NCBI RefSeq assembly: GCF_023272795.1
Contig: NZ_CP096829.1
Coordinates: 620,001-684,000, forward strand
Reading direction: 5' to 3'
Length of the DNA stretch: 64,000 nucleotides
Origin: Flavobacterium humidisoli
GTDB lineage: Bacteria; Bacteroidota; Bacteroidia; Flavobacteriales; Flavobacteriaceae
The notes under the pieces: generated by a model
What the model saw: the letters and a program-made list of their open reading frames with translations, nothing else
The model's database searches: none
Told to the model about the DNA's origin: nothing
Translations under genes and position numbers: made by a program
In this document: positions 50,987 through 59,486 of the stretch, in pieces
Numbering within the stretch: position 1 is the stretch's first letter
How the letters are laid out: every line of letters starts with the position of its first letter

Positions 50987-53542
50987 ATGAATCAAAAATT
51001 GTATTTATTCTTTGTTTTTATAAGCCTAAAAAGTTTTTCCCAAGTCCAAAATACGAAAACACAAGACAGCATTAAAAAAGAAGAACTGAATGAAATTGTT
51101 ATTACTGCCTCTCGTCGTTCTGAAAAATTAATGCATTCTCCAATTAGTATTGAGCAATTAAAATCGGCGGAAGCCAGAAAGATGGGGTCGCCAAGTATTT
51201 ATGAAGCACTCGAAAATGTAAAAGGTGTCCAGATTATCACGCCAAGTTTGGGTTTTAAAGTCATCAATACAAGAGGTTTTGCCAATTCAACCAATGTAAG
51301 ATTTGCCCAATTAGTAGACGGAATCGATAATCAGGCTCCGCATTTGGGCGCTCCAATTGCAAACGCTTTAGGAGCCAATGATTTGGATATTGATAAAATC
51401 GAAATTATTCCGGGAACTGCAGCTGCTTTGTATGGAATGAATGCCATTAACGGTTTGGCCAATATTCAGACCAAAAATCCTTTTGACTATCAGGGAATCG
51501 GTGTTCAGCAATTGACTGGAATAAATCATGTCGGGAATATTGATCGGTTTTCACCGAAAGTATATTCACAGTTTAATTTAAGACTTGCCAAAGCTTTCAA
51601 TGAAAAATTGGCCCTTAAAATAAATGCTTCCACTACGGGAGGAACAGATTGGGTTGCCGATGACAGAACAGATTTGGCTCCAAATGCAAATGCTTCTACT
51701 GGTTTATTTGGCGCAGATAATCCAGCTTATGATGAAGTAAATGGTTACGGAAATGAATCGGCAAATCGAAAAACACTGAATTTAAACGGCAAAAATTATG
51801 TTGTTGCTAGGACAGGTTATCGCGAAACTGACATTTCAGATTATGGAATCAAAAATTACAAAGCTGATTTCGGATTGTATTTTCGACCAAAGAAAGATCA
51901 CGAACTTTCCGTTACTTACAAAACTGCTCTTATCAATACCATTTACCAGCGTTCCAACCGATTTCGATTGGACAATTATACTTTAAATCAATTTTCGGCC
52001 GATTATCACACGCCTATTTTCCAAGCAAAAGCCTACGCAACAACCGAGAATACTGGCGATTCATATAATATGCGTTCGCTTGCCGAAAATATGGACCGCG
52101 CTTATAAATCGGATGATAAATGGTTTGCAGATTACAGCACAGCTTATAAAAATGCTGTTGCAGGCGGAGCAAGCGTTGCCGACGCACATAGAATTGCCAG
52201 AACGCAATCTGATGCAGGTCGATATTTACCAGGAACCGAAGCTTACGAAGAGAAGAAAAAAGAATTGATCGATATTAACAATTGGGATATTGGTGCAGCT
52301 CTGAGAGTAAAATCGACTTTGGTTCATGGCGAAGGATTGATTAATTGGGATAAAGCCTTTGTTTCCTTTTTCGAAAAAATTGATACAAAACTTTTGAACG
52401 GTGTCGATTATAGAAATTACATTATTGTTCCCGACGGAAATTATTTCATCAATCCAGTTCATGCTGACGAAAATCTGACGTATCAAAAAACTGGTGCTTT
52501 CACACAAATCACAAAAGATTTTTTCTCAGACAAATTACGTTTAGGCGCAACCGTCAGAATGGACAAAGCGGATTATTTTGATGCGAAATTTACGCCTCAG
52601 TTTACAGCCGTTTATTCTCCAAAGGAAACCATCAATTTTAGAGCTTCCTACCAAAACGGTTATCGTTTTCCGAGTATTTTTGAAGGATTTTCAAATGTAA
52701 ATTCAGGCGGTGTAAAACGTGTTGGCGGATTGCGAATTATGTCTGACGGTATTTTCGAAAATTCATATACAAAAGCTTCAATTGATAAATTTCAGGCAGA
52801 GGTAAATACCGATGTCAACACAAATGGTTTGACTCAAGCGCAGGCGATCGAAAAAAACAAAAACACGATTCAGAAAAATCCGTATACGTATTTAGAACCT
52901 GAATTTGTAAAATCATTTGAAGTCGGTTTTAGAGGATTGGCTTTAAACAGAAACCTTTTTATCGATGCCGATTTTTATTATAACTCTTATAAAAATTTCA
53001 TTGCTCAAGTCGAAGCCAGCATTCCAAATACTACCGATCAAAACCTTATTCCGACTGCTTTGTATTCTAAAAACACCCAAAACCGTTATCGTTTATGGAC
53101 CAATTCTAAAAGTAAAATTTATAACTACGGCGGAAGTTTAGGTTTGAAATATCAATTTGATAAAACATTTACCGCTCTAACTAATCTTACTTACACCAAA
53201 CTCGATAGAACTGATGATAAAGATGGACTTGAAGATGGTTTTAATACTCCAGAATTCAACGTTAACGGAACTTTGATGGCACAGAATATCTGGAAAAATC
53301 TCGGGGCAAGTGTTACAGCACGTTATCAAAACAATTTTGATTATGTTTCTTTTTTAGTCAGCGGGACCGTTCCTGCTTATTGGTCGATGGATGCACAGGT
53401 AAATTATGCTTTCAAAAAAGGAATTTCAGCTAAACTAGGTGGAACAAATATTCTTAACAAACCCTACACTTCAATTCTCGGCGGACCGTCAATTGGCGGA
53501 TTGTATTATTTGTCATTGGTTTGGGAAATAGGTAAAATCTAA
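50987..53542 (+). CDS. TonB-dependent receptor, candidate molybdate/tungstate importer
   Basis: An 851-residue outer-membrane receptor with a signal peptide (1-19, ending SFSQ), a plug (about 35-165: ELNEIVITASRRSEKLMHSPISIEQL, GVQIITPSLGFKVINTRGFA, IDKIEIIPGTAAALYGMNAING) and a long barrel ending in YLSLVWEIGKI. It has no carboxypeptidase-like domain, unlike the SusC and phosphate-type receptors. A ModE-like regulator is upstream and a molybdopterin-oxidoreductase-like lipoprotein 12 bases downstream, which suggests uptake of molybdate, tungstate or a siderophore-like complex of either. The substrate is inference from context. Confidence 0.9.
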   Translation: MNQKLYLFFVFISLKSFSQVQNTKTQDSIKKEELNEIVITASRRSEKLMHSPISIEQLKSAEARKMGSPSIYEALENVKGVQIITPSLGFKVINTRGFANSTNVRFAQLVDGIDNQAPHLGAPIANALGANDLDIDKIEIIPGTAAALYGMNAINGLANIQTKNPFDYQGIGVQQLTGINHVGNIDRFSPKVYSQFNLRLAKAFNEKLALKINASTTGGTDWVADDRTDLAPNANASTGLFGADNPAYDEVNGYGNESANRKTLNLNGKNYVVARTGYRETDISDYGIKNYKADFGLYFRPKKDHELSVTYKTALINTIYQRSNRFRLDNYTLNQFSADYHTPIFQAKAYATTENTGDSYNMRSLAENMDRAYKSDDKWFADYSTAYKNAVAGGASVADAHRIARTQSDAGRYLPGTEAYEEKKKELIDINNWDIGAALRVKSTLVHGEGLINWDKAFVSFFEKIDTKLLNGVDYRNYIIVPDGNYFINPVHADENLTYQKTGAFTQITKDFFSDKLRLGATVRMDKADYFDAKFTPQFTAVYSPKETINFRASYQNGYRFPSIFEGFSNVNSGGVKRVGGLRIMSDGIFENSYTKASIDKFQAEVNTDVNTNGLTQAQAIEKNKNTIQKNPYTYLEPEFVKSFEVGFRGLALNRNLFIDADFYYNSYKNFIAQVEASIPNTTDQNLIPTALYSKNTQNRYRLWTNSKSKIYNYGGSLGLKYQFDKTFTALTNLTYTKLDRTDDKDGLEDGFNTPEFNVNGTLMAQNIWKNLGASVTARYQNNFDYVSFLVSGTVPAYWSMDAQVNYAFKKGISAKLGGTNILNKPYTSILGGPSIGGLYYLSLVWEIGKI

Positions 53543-53554
53543 AACACAACTTTT

Positions 53555-54145
53555 ATGAAAACTAAAAATTACATTCTCATTCTTTTAATTGCATTTTCAT
53601 GCTCAATGTGCAATTCTTCTAAAAAAGAAGAAAAAATTTCAACTGAAAAAACTTCTGAAACTAAAAAACATGAACATGAAACTCTTACGGCAGAAGACAG
53701 CTTGAAATTAGTCAATCATCAAATTGAAGTAAAAGGCGAGGTTGAATTTCCGCTTCGATTGACAGTTGATTCATTAAGAAAAATGAAAGTTGTTACGATT
53801 GACAATTTTAAAATTACTGGAAAAAATGGAGAAGTAAAAAGAGAAATTAAAGCTTGTAAAGGCGTTCTTTTAAAAGATATTCTCGAAAAAGCCAAAATCA
53901 AGCAGCAAGATCATAAAGACCGAAACTTCTACATCGTAGCACGAGCTTCAGACAATTATAAGGCCACTTTTTCGTGGGCAGAACTTTTCAATAATCCAAC
54001 TGGAGAAAATGCTTATATCCTTTTTGAAGAAAATGGAAAACCAGTTAAAAACGGAGAGATGATTGCGATTTGCCAAAATGATACTAGAACTGGACCAAGA
54101 CACGTTTATTGGTTAAAAAGTATCGAGGTTTATAAGGTTGAATAA
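53555..54145 (+). CDS. Lipoprotein with SUOX/oxidoreductase molybdopterin-binding-like domain
   Basis: A 196-residue protein with a lipobox near Cys16 (IAFSC; Cys19 is an alternative) and a His/Lys-rich linker (ETKKHEHETLTAED). The domain (about 55-196) follows the Oxidored_molyb pattern: IEVKGEVEFPLRLTVDSL, then a cysteine in REIKACKGVLLKDILEKA (Cys101, where the SUOX fold has its Mo-ligand Cys), YIVARASDNYKATFSWAEL, and the closing GPRHVYWLKSIEVYKVE. It may be an envelope molybdoenzyme, or a binding protein using the same fold. It lies 12 bases after the receptor in the same operon. Confidence 0.82.
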   Translation: MKTKNYILILLIAFSCSMCNSSKKEEKISTEKTSETKKHEHETLTAEDSLKLVNHQIEVKGEVEFPLRLTVDSLRKMKVVTIDNFKITGKNGEVKREIKACKGVLLKDILEKAKIKQQDHKDRNFYIVARASDNYKATFSWAELFNNPTGENAYILFEENGKPVKNGEMIAICQNDTRTGPRHVYWLKSIEVYKVE

Positions 54146-54270
54146 AAGATGCTAAGATTCTGAGATACTAAGTTGCTAAGTTTTTTTGCTCGCAAAGTCG
54201 TAAAGTCGCAAAGTTTTTCTTCAATCAATTTTTAAAATTGCAGCATATATTTTTAATTTCTTGTCAAACA

Positions 54271-54353
54271 TAGCCTGTGGTTTCAACCACGGGAAACTTA
54301 TTTGCATATTCTGCGTGCCACGATTGTGTACCCGTGGTTGAAACCACGGACTA
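54271..54353. repeat. Inverted-repeat element with self-palindromic arms
   Basis: Arms 54271-54293 and 54331-54353 are inverted copies (two mismatches), and each arm is itself a palindrome, GTGGTTTCAACCAC. The 37-nt loop is unrelated. Possible REP or MITE unit. Confidence 0.8.
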
Positions 54354-54395
54354 CATTTAAAATACCATACGTACAAAACTCAAAGTTTATTTTTT

Positions 54396-54455
54396 GCCAC
54401 AGATTAAAGGATTTACACAGATTTTAAAAAATCATTTAATCCCTTAATCTGTGGC
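54396..54455. repeat. Inverted-repeat element GCCACAGATTAA
   Basis: Arms GCCACAGATTAA (54396-54407) / TTAATCTGTGGC (54444-54455) enclose ATTTACACAGATTTT. A degraded copy lies at 9808-9852 upstream of lysC. Confidence 0.75.
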
Positions 54456-54653
54456 TATAATTTTTACTTTGCGACTCTGCGACTTTGCGAGATTAAATAA
54501 GCTTTGTTTGGAAACTTTACATAAAACCTTGCGCACTTTGGTATTAAATAAACTTTTATTCAAGATTTAAATGTACTTTTAAGGATAAAAGTTTGTTATT
54601 AACTTTAAATAAAGAAATTCTTTATTATTTTTACCACATAATTTAAGCAAACT

Positions 54654-55529
54654 ATGAGTTCTAACTTTGATAAATTTCAAAAGCGCAGGTTAATTTCCTC
54701 TTATTTTTCGGTAGTATTAAGTGTATTCTTGGTTTTATTCCTTTTAGGAGTACTAGGATTATTCATTATTAATTCTAAACAGCTGGCAGACGATTTTAAA
54801 GAAAAAATCGCCATGACGGTTTTCTTCAAAAATGAAGCTAACGACAGTGTTATCAAAGCATTTAACACCGAACTTAAAAGAGCACCTTTTGCGAGATCTT
54901 TTGTTTATGTAACCAAAGAAAAAGCGGCGAAAGAACATACTGATATTATCGGAGAAGATTTCTTAACCTTTTTGGGAGAAAATCCTTTATTGAATTCATA
55001 CGATATTCACTTAAAAGCCGATTACGTAGAAAGAGACAGTATTGTTAAGATTGAAAGTAACTTTCGTAAAAATGCAATGATCTCAGATATTGTTTACGAC
55101 AAACAATTGGTAAATCTGGTAAATGATAATATCAGAAAAGTAAGTATGTGGATTTTGATCATCAGCGGTTTCTTGACTGTGATTGCGGTATTATTAATCA
55201 ATAGTTCATTACGTTTATCTATACATTCAAATCGTTTTATTATCAAAACCATGCAAATGGTTGGAGCGACAAAAGCGTTTATCCGTAAACCATTTGTAAT
55301 GCGAAGCGTAAAACTTGGAATGTTGGGTGCAGGTTTGGCTATTATTGCTTTAATCGCGCTTTTACTTTATGTAGATACTAATTTCCCTGGTTTAGGGATT
55401 CTAGAAGACAAAGCCTTAACCGGTTTAGTTTTAGTTGCTGTTTTCGGATTAGGAGTTTTAATTACTTGGGTTAGCACGCATTTCGCAACACAACGTTTCT
55501 TGAATTTAAGAACTGACGATCTTTATTAA
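54654..55529 (+). CDS. ftsX: Cell division ABC permease FtsX
   Basis: Part of the FtsEX complex that activates peptidoglycan hydrolases at the septum. The 291-residue protein has an N-terminal helix (about 18-41), an extracellular loop of about 110 residues, and three C-terminal helices in the FtsX-type permease domain (about 165-275), with MQMVGATKAFIRKPFVMRSVKLGMLGAGLA as the conserved coupling region. It is slightly shorter than E. coli FtsX, as in other Bacteroidota. It starts the ftsX / DUF3098 / uppP / truB cluster; ftsE is not in the window. Confidence 0.95.
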   Translation: MSSNFDKFQKRRLISSYFSVVLSVFLVLFLLGVLGLFIINSKQLADDFKEKIAMTVFFKNEANDSVIKAFNTELKRAPFARSFVYVTKEKAAKEHTDIIGEDFLTFLGENPLLNSYDIHLKADYVERDSIVKIESNFRKNAMISDIVYDKQLVNLVNDNIRKVSMWILIISGFLTVIAVLLINSSLRLSIHSNRFIIKTMQMVGATKAFIRKPFVMRSVKLGMLGAGLAIIALIALLLYVDTNFPGLGILEDKALTGLVLVAVFGLGVLITWVSTHFATQRFLNLRTDDLY

Positions 55530-55611
55530 TTTTTGATTGCAGATTTTATATTGCAGATTTTAGATTTAAAAAATTGCCTTTGACTTCGCTCAGGCTGACA
55601 AATACATAAAA

Positions 55612-55869
55612 ATGAAAAACAACAATAATATAGAAGAACAACAAGTTCAAAAACAGGAATTCCTTTTTGACAGCATCAATTATAAAATTTTATTAATTGG
55701 TATTGCTGTAATAGCGCTAGGATTTATTTTAATGTCTGGCGGAGGAAGTAAAGATCCTAATGTTTTTAACGAAGATATTTTCAACTTTAGACGTATTCGT
55801 TTAGCACCGACAACTGTTTTAATCGGTTTCGGAATCACGATTTATTCTATATTCAAAAAATCTAAATAG
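55612..55869 (+). CDS. DUF3098 small membrane protein
   Basis: An 85-residue protein with two hydrophobic segments (about 25-43 and 60-77) and the DUF3098 motif YKILLIGIAVIALGFILMSGGGSKDPNVFNEDIFNFRRIRLAPTTVLIGF. Function unknown. It lies between ftsX and uppP, a position conserved in flavobacteria. The intergenic stretch before it (55530-55611) contains TTGCAGATTTTA words and half of a known-looking CTTCGCTCAGG repeat. Confidence 0.9.
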   Translation: MKNNNNIEEQQVQKQEFLFDSINYKILLIGIAVIALGFILMSGGGSKDPNVFNEDIFNFRRIRLAPTTVLIGFGITIYSIFKKSK

Positions 55870-55939
55870 ACTTTATTAGACTTCTTAGACCTTTTAGATT
55901 ATTAGATTAATCTTATCTGAAAAAATCTAAGATGTCTAT

Positions 55940-55978
55940 CCCGAAGCTTCGGGACTAAAAATCTAAAAATCTAATTTA
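55940..55978. repeat. Palindrome TCCCGAAGCTTCGGGA and TCTAAAAA octamers
   Basis: A perfect 16-bp palindrome (55940-55955) of the family at 40065 and 59337, followed by CTAAAAA-type octamers at 55955, 55963 and 55971 that end just before the uppP ATG. TTAGA words at 55876-55906 are spaced 9, 9 and 8 nt. Confidence 0.65.
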
Positions 55979-55979
55979 A

Positions 55980-56777
55980 ATGAACACATTACAAGCTATT
56001 GTTCTTGCCATTATTGAAGGAATTACAGAGTTTTTGCCTGTTTCTTCTACAGGTCACATGATTATTGCCTCTTCTTTTTTTGGAATCGCTCATGACGATT
56101 TCACTAAACTTTTTACTATTGTAATTCAGCTTGGCGCAATACTTTCTGTTGTTATTTTATACTTCAAACGTTTCTTTCAAACTTTTGATTTTTACTTTAA
56201 GCTTCTTGTTGCTTTTATTCCAGCAGTTGTTTTAGGATTATTATTAAGCGATTTTATTGATGACTTATTAGAAAACCCTGTAACTGTCGCAATTTCACTT
56301 TTAATCGGAGGAATTATTTTATTGAAAGTTGACGAATGGTTTAACAATCCAAATACAGCTGAAACCTCTCAAGAAATCAGTTATTTACAAGCTTTCAAAA
56401 TTGGATTATTTCAATGTATCGCTATGATTCCTGGAGTTTCTCGAAGCGGAGCTAGTATCGTTGGAGGAATGTCTCAAAAATTATCAAGAACTACAGCTGC
56501 AGAATTTTCATTTTTCTTAGCCGTTCCTACTATGTTGGGTGCAACTGCAAAAAAATGCTACGATTACTATAAAGCTGGTTTTGAATTATCTCACGATCAA
56601 GTAAACATGTTGGTTATTGGGAATATTGTTGCTTTTGCTGTAGCACTTTTAGCAATTAAAACTTTCATCGGATTTTTGACTAAAAACGGATTCAAAGTTT
56701 TTGGTTACTACCGAATTATTGCCGGAATCATTTTATTATTGATTCACTTTTTTATTCATCCGCTTACCATTATATAA
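55980..56777 (+). CDS. uppP: Undecaprenyl-diphosphatase
   Basis: Removes one phosphate from undecaprenyl-diphosphate to recycle the lipid carrier for cell-wall synthesis. The 265-residue membrane protein has the catalytic motifs [16 protein letters not shown] (14-29) and [14 protein letters not shown] (about 151-164), and about eight membrane helices. Length is normal. Its stop overlaps the truB ATG by one base (TAATG), so the two genes are translationally coupled. Known also as BacA because overexpression gives bacitracin resistance. Confidence 0.97.
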   Translation: MNTLQAIVLAIIEGITEFLPVSSTGHMIIASSFFGIAHDDFTKLFTIVIQLGAILSVVILYFKRFFQTFDFYFKLLVAFIPAVVLGLLLSDFIDDLLENPVTVAISLLIGGIILLKVDEWFNNPNTAETSQEISYLQAFKIGLFQCIAMIPGVSRSGASIVGGMSQKLSRTTAAEFSFFLAVPTMLGATAKKCYDYYKAGFELSHDQVNMLVIGNIVAFAVALLAIKTFIGFLTKNGFKVFGYYRIIAGIILLLIHFFIHPLTII

Positions 56778-57466
56778 TGACACCTGAAGAATATTTAGAA
56801 GGACAGGTTTTATTGATAGATAAACCTTTAAAATGGAGTTCATTTCAAGCTGTCAATAAATTAAAATACCTTTTAATTAATAAAGTTGGGCTTCCAAAAA
56901 AGTTCAAAATTGGCCACGCAGGAACTTTAGATCCTTTGGCAACTGGACTTTTATTAATCTGCACAGGAAAATTCACTAAAAGAATTTCAGAACTTCAAGG
57001 TCAGGCAAAAGAATATACGGGTACGTTTTATATAGGCGCCACTACTCCATCTTATGATTTAGAAACCGAAATAGATCAGACATTTCCAACTGATCATATC
57101 GATGAAGCTTTAATTCATGAAACGGTAAAACAATTTTTAGGCGAAATCGATCAGAAACCGCCTATCTTTTCAGCCATTAAAAAAGACGGAGTTCGCTTGT
57201 ATGAACACGCTCGTGCTGGAGAATCTATTGAAATTGAAAGCAGAAAAACTACTATTCACGAATTTGAAATCACCAGAATCGAATTGCCTGAAATAGATTT
57301 TAGAGTAGTTTGCTCTAAAGGAACTTACATTCGTTCCTTAGCGTATGATTTTGGAAAAGCGATGAATTCCGGTTCGCATTTAACTGTTTTGCGCCGAACT
57401 AAAATTGGCGATTATGATGTAAAAAATGCGATTGATATTACTTTGTTTGAAGAGAGCATCAAATAA
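56777..57466 (+). CDS. truB: tRNA pseudouridine-55 synthase
   Basis: Makes pseudouridine 55 in the T-loop of tRNAs. The 229-residue protein has the catalytic motif KIGHAGTLDPLATGLL with Asp52, the LIDKPLKWSSFQAVNKLK start, and the later VVCSKGTYIRSLAYDFG motif. The C-terminal PUA domain of longer homologues is absent, as in short bacterial TruB enzymes. It ends the ftsX cluster. Confidence 0.96.
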   Translation: MTPEEYLEGQVLLIDKPLKWSSFQAVNKLKYLLINKVGLPKKFKIGHAGTLDPLATGLLLICTGKFTKRISELQGQAKEYTGTFYIGATTPSYDLETEIDQTFPTDHIDEALIHETVKQFLGEIDQKPPIFSAIKKDGVRLYEHARAGESIEIESRKTTIHEFEITRIELPEIDFRVVCSKGTYIRSLAYDFGKAMNSGSHLTVLRRTKIGDYDVKNAIDITLFEESIK

Positions 57467-57470
57467 TCTC

Positions 57471-57506
57471 AAAAAAAAAGCACATTACCATTTGAAAGTA
57501 ATGTGC
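57471..57506 (-). terminator. Minus-strand terminator (9-bp stem, nine T)
   Basis: Perfect stem GCACATTAC / GTAATGTGC (57480-57488 with 57498-57506). Read on the minus strand it is followed by nine T (57471-57479). On the plus strand there is no T run. It therefore ends a leftward transcript, most likely the small gene at 57549-57626. Confidence 0.8.
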
Positions 57507-57548
57507 CAAGCTTCTAAAACAAGTAATTTTATTGCATACTTATTTCAA

Positions 57549-57626
57549 TTAATAGTGAGGCACATTCTTCCCTCCAAATAGAAATTTAGAAAAGAAATCA
57601 TAAAATCTTTCGAATAACTTTTTCAT
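57549..57626 (-). CDS. Mini-gene for a 25-residue amphipathic peptide
   Basis: A short frame starting MKKLFERFYDFF and ending GGKNVPHY. The first 17 residues form a possible amphipathic helix (Phe/Leu/Tyr on one face, Lys/Arg/Glu/Asp on the other), followed by a Gly-Gly turn and a polar tail. It sits alone in a 333-base gap (57467-57799), 42 bases upstream of a strong terminator that has no other obvious client. No clear promoter is seen. It may be a small membrane-surface protein, or the transcript could be a non-coding RNA. Confidence 0.5.
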   Translation of the reverse strand: MKKLFERFYDFFSKFLFGGKNVPHY

Positions 57627-57799
57627 AATAGTGTATTTTTTAATTGTTAAACATTAAATAACACCAATAAAAAGAGTAAATCTGAAAGCTATAATAGATG
57701 TGGGATTAGTTTTACTAAGTTACAAAATTCTATTGAAGTCTAAAAGACTTTAAGACAACTTTATTAACAAATCACCTGTTTATCAACAGATTAATCCGA

Positions 57800-58417
57800 T
57801 TAAAGTCTATTGTATTTAATATTTTCCATAATTTCAACCAATTCTTCCTGAACTGAAATTCCTTTATCTGCCAAATACCATAATTGCAGATCTGTTTTTA
57901 TTTTTTCGTCAATAGCACCAACTTCTCTTTTATGCTTGGCCATTAATTCGGTTGCTCCTTTTGGTCTTGGCCCCCAATCGGCACGCACAATTCCGGCTTC
58001 TTTACAAATAACGATTACTTTAGGGATTGCTCTTCCGCCATTGGTCAAATAATGGCTCATCAAATCGTCATTTTCATCACGAAGTGCAATTCTCAAATCG
58101 ATTCTTTTATTAGAAGCCAAAGCCATTTTATTTAAGATCGGAAGAATTTGCGCTGCATCTCCGCACCAACCTTCAGAAAGCACTAGCCATATATAATGAT
58201 TGTCTAAGTTTTGAAGTTTATCTGCAACAGATTCTGAAACGGTTATCGTTTTTTCTAGCCTATTCATTCTGGCTTCATTCAATTTAGAATAATTGGTAAG
58301 ACTTTCAGATTGTTCATTTCCCGTTGATTTTCCTTCGGTCAATAAATCAGTTACTATTTTTCTGTATTCTGCATAAGAATGACTATTGAATAATGCTTTG
58401 GCTACGATGCTTTTCAT
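57800..58417 (-). CDS. Thioredoxin-family protein with single active-site Cys
   Basis: A 205-residue cytoplasmic protein with a thioredoxin fold. The strand YIWLVLSEGWCGDAAQILPIL carries the motif WCGD (Cys85) in place of WCxxC, so it cannot form the usual disulfide. The cis-proline strand region is GGRAIPKVIVIC, and the later DWGPRPKGATELM is typical of the family in Bacteroidota. The role may be monothiol reduction or binding. ATG 58417 (MKSIVAKALF) is preferred to a longer hydrophobic extension to 58486. Confidence 0.88.
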   Translation of the reverse strand: MKSIVAKALFNSHSYAEYRKIVTDLLTEGKSTGNEQSESLTNYSKLNEARMNRLEKTITVSESVADKLQNLDNHYIWLVLSEGWCGDAAQILPILNKMALASNKRIDLRIALRDENDDLMSHYLTNGGRAIPKVIVICKEAGIVRADWGPRPKGATELMAKHKREVGAIDEKIKTDLQLWYLADKGISVQEELVEIMENIKYNRL

Positions 58418-58581
58418 ATTGGTTTCATTTTTAGGATACAATAAAAATACAAAATTTAACAAGACGTGGAAAATGACATTTATCACATTTGAATTAAATT
58501 AAGTATAAAGCCTTTTAAAGACTAAAATTGTAGTACGAATTAATTTTTTGCAAACATTATTTCTAAAAATCAGAATATGTC

Positions 58582-58589
58582 TATATTTG
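58582..58589 (+). promoter_or_regulatory. -7 element TATATTTG of pyrH
   Basis: TATATTTG matches TAnnTTTG 22 nt before the ATG at 58612. No TTG lies at the expected distance. Confidence 0.5.
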
Positions 58590-58611
58590 CACAAATTAAC
58601 GCAACACACAC

Positions 58612-59319
58612 ATGAAATATAAAAGAATTCTTCTTAAACTTAGCGGCGAGGCCTTAATGGGTGATTTACAATACGGTATTGACCCGAAAAGATTAGGCGA
58701 ATATGCAGATGAAATCAAGCAGATTCACGACAAAGGAGTAGAAATTGCTATTGTTATTGGAGGAGGAAATATTTTTAGAGGCGTTGCCGGAGCAAGCTCA
58801 GGAATGGACAGAGTGCAAGGAGATTACATGGGAATGCTTGCAACTGTTATTAACGGAATGGCTTTGCAGGGCGCTCTTGAAGATAAAGGAATGAAAACGC
58901 GTCTGCAGACCGCTCTGAAAATGGAATCTATTGCAGAACCATATATTAAAAGAAGAGCTGATCGTCACCTAGAAAAAGGCAGAATTGTAATTTTTGGAGC
59001 TGGAACTGGAAATCCATATTTTACAACTGATACAGCTGCTGTTTTAAGAGGTATCGAAATCAATGCTGATGTTATCCTTAAAGGTACTCGTGTTGATGGT
59101 GTTTATGACTCTGATCCAGAAAAAAATGCTTCTGCTGTTAAATTTGATTTTATCTCATTTGATGATGTAATCAAAAAAGGATTAAATGTAATGGACACAA
59201 CTGCATTTACATTAAGCCAAGAAAACAAACTGCCAATCGTTGTTTTTGATATGAACAAAATTGGAAACTTGTTAAAAATCTGCGAAGGCGAAAACATTGG
59301 AACTGTAGTTAATATCTAG
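58612..59319 (+). CDS. pyrH: UMP kinase
   Basis: Phosphorylates UMP to UDP in pyrimidine nucleotide synthesis. The 235-residue amino-acid-kinase-fold protein has [14 protein letters not shown] (4-17), the glycine loop IGGGNIFRG, and the later [24 protein letters not shown] segment ([17 protein letters not shown]). Length is normal for bacterial hexameric enzymes. It is followed by frr on the same strand, a conserved gene pair in many bacteria, with a repeat-rich 167-base spacer. Confidence 0.97.
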   Translation: MKYKRILLKLSGEALMGDLQYGIDPKRLGEYADEIKQIHDKGVEIAIVIGGGNIFRGVAGASSGMDRVQGDYMGMLATVINGMALQGALEDKGMKTRLQTALKMESIAEPYIKRRADRHLEKGRIVIFGAGTGNPYFTTDTAAVLRGIEINADVILKGTRVDGVYDSDPEKNASAVKFDFISFDDVIKKGLNVMDTTAFTLSQENKLPIVVFDMNKIGNLLKICEGENIGTVVNI

Positions 59320-59336
59320 ACTGCTTAGATTGTTAG

Positions 59337-59485
59337 TCCCGAAGTTTCGAGATAGAAAGGCTTTCTAAATTCTTGACAACGATTAAGACCATTTAAAAAA
59401 ACAAAATAATATTAGTTAGTAAACTAGAAGAAACCATTTTTAAAGTCTAAAAATCTAATCTTCTAAAAATCTAAAAATCTAAAAA
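59337..59485. repeat. REP-like palindrome and five TCTAAAAA octamers before frr
   Basis: TCCCGAAGTTTCGAGA (59337-59352) is a variant of the palindrome at 40065 and 55940. TCTAAAAA-type octamers start at 59446, 59454, 59462, 59470 and 59478, exactly 8 nt apart, and end directly at the frr start codon. Confidence 0.7.
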
Positions 59486-59486
59486 A

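Larger units (their letters stand above)
54152..54494. repeat. Dense cluster of four intergenic repeat types
   Basis: The 508-base gap 54146-54653 contains no gene but four repeats: CTAAG octamers at 54152, 54160, 54168 and 54176; CGCAAAGT octamers at 54191, 54199 and 54207; the two inverted-repeat elements listed separately; and GCGACTCT/GCGACTTT/GCGAGATT at 54471, 54479 and 54487. All octamers keep an exact 8-nt step. The last 160 bases are AT-rich and include the ftsX promoter region. Confidence 0.8.

Noticed and set aside
55571..55595. CTTCGCTCAGGCTGACA repeat
   Set aside because: It looks like half of an intergenic repeat, but no second arm or second copy is in this window.
57467..57506. 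Terminator of truB on the plus strand
   Set aside because: The hairpin has its A run upstream and no T run downstream in that direction, so it fits only leftward transcription.
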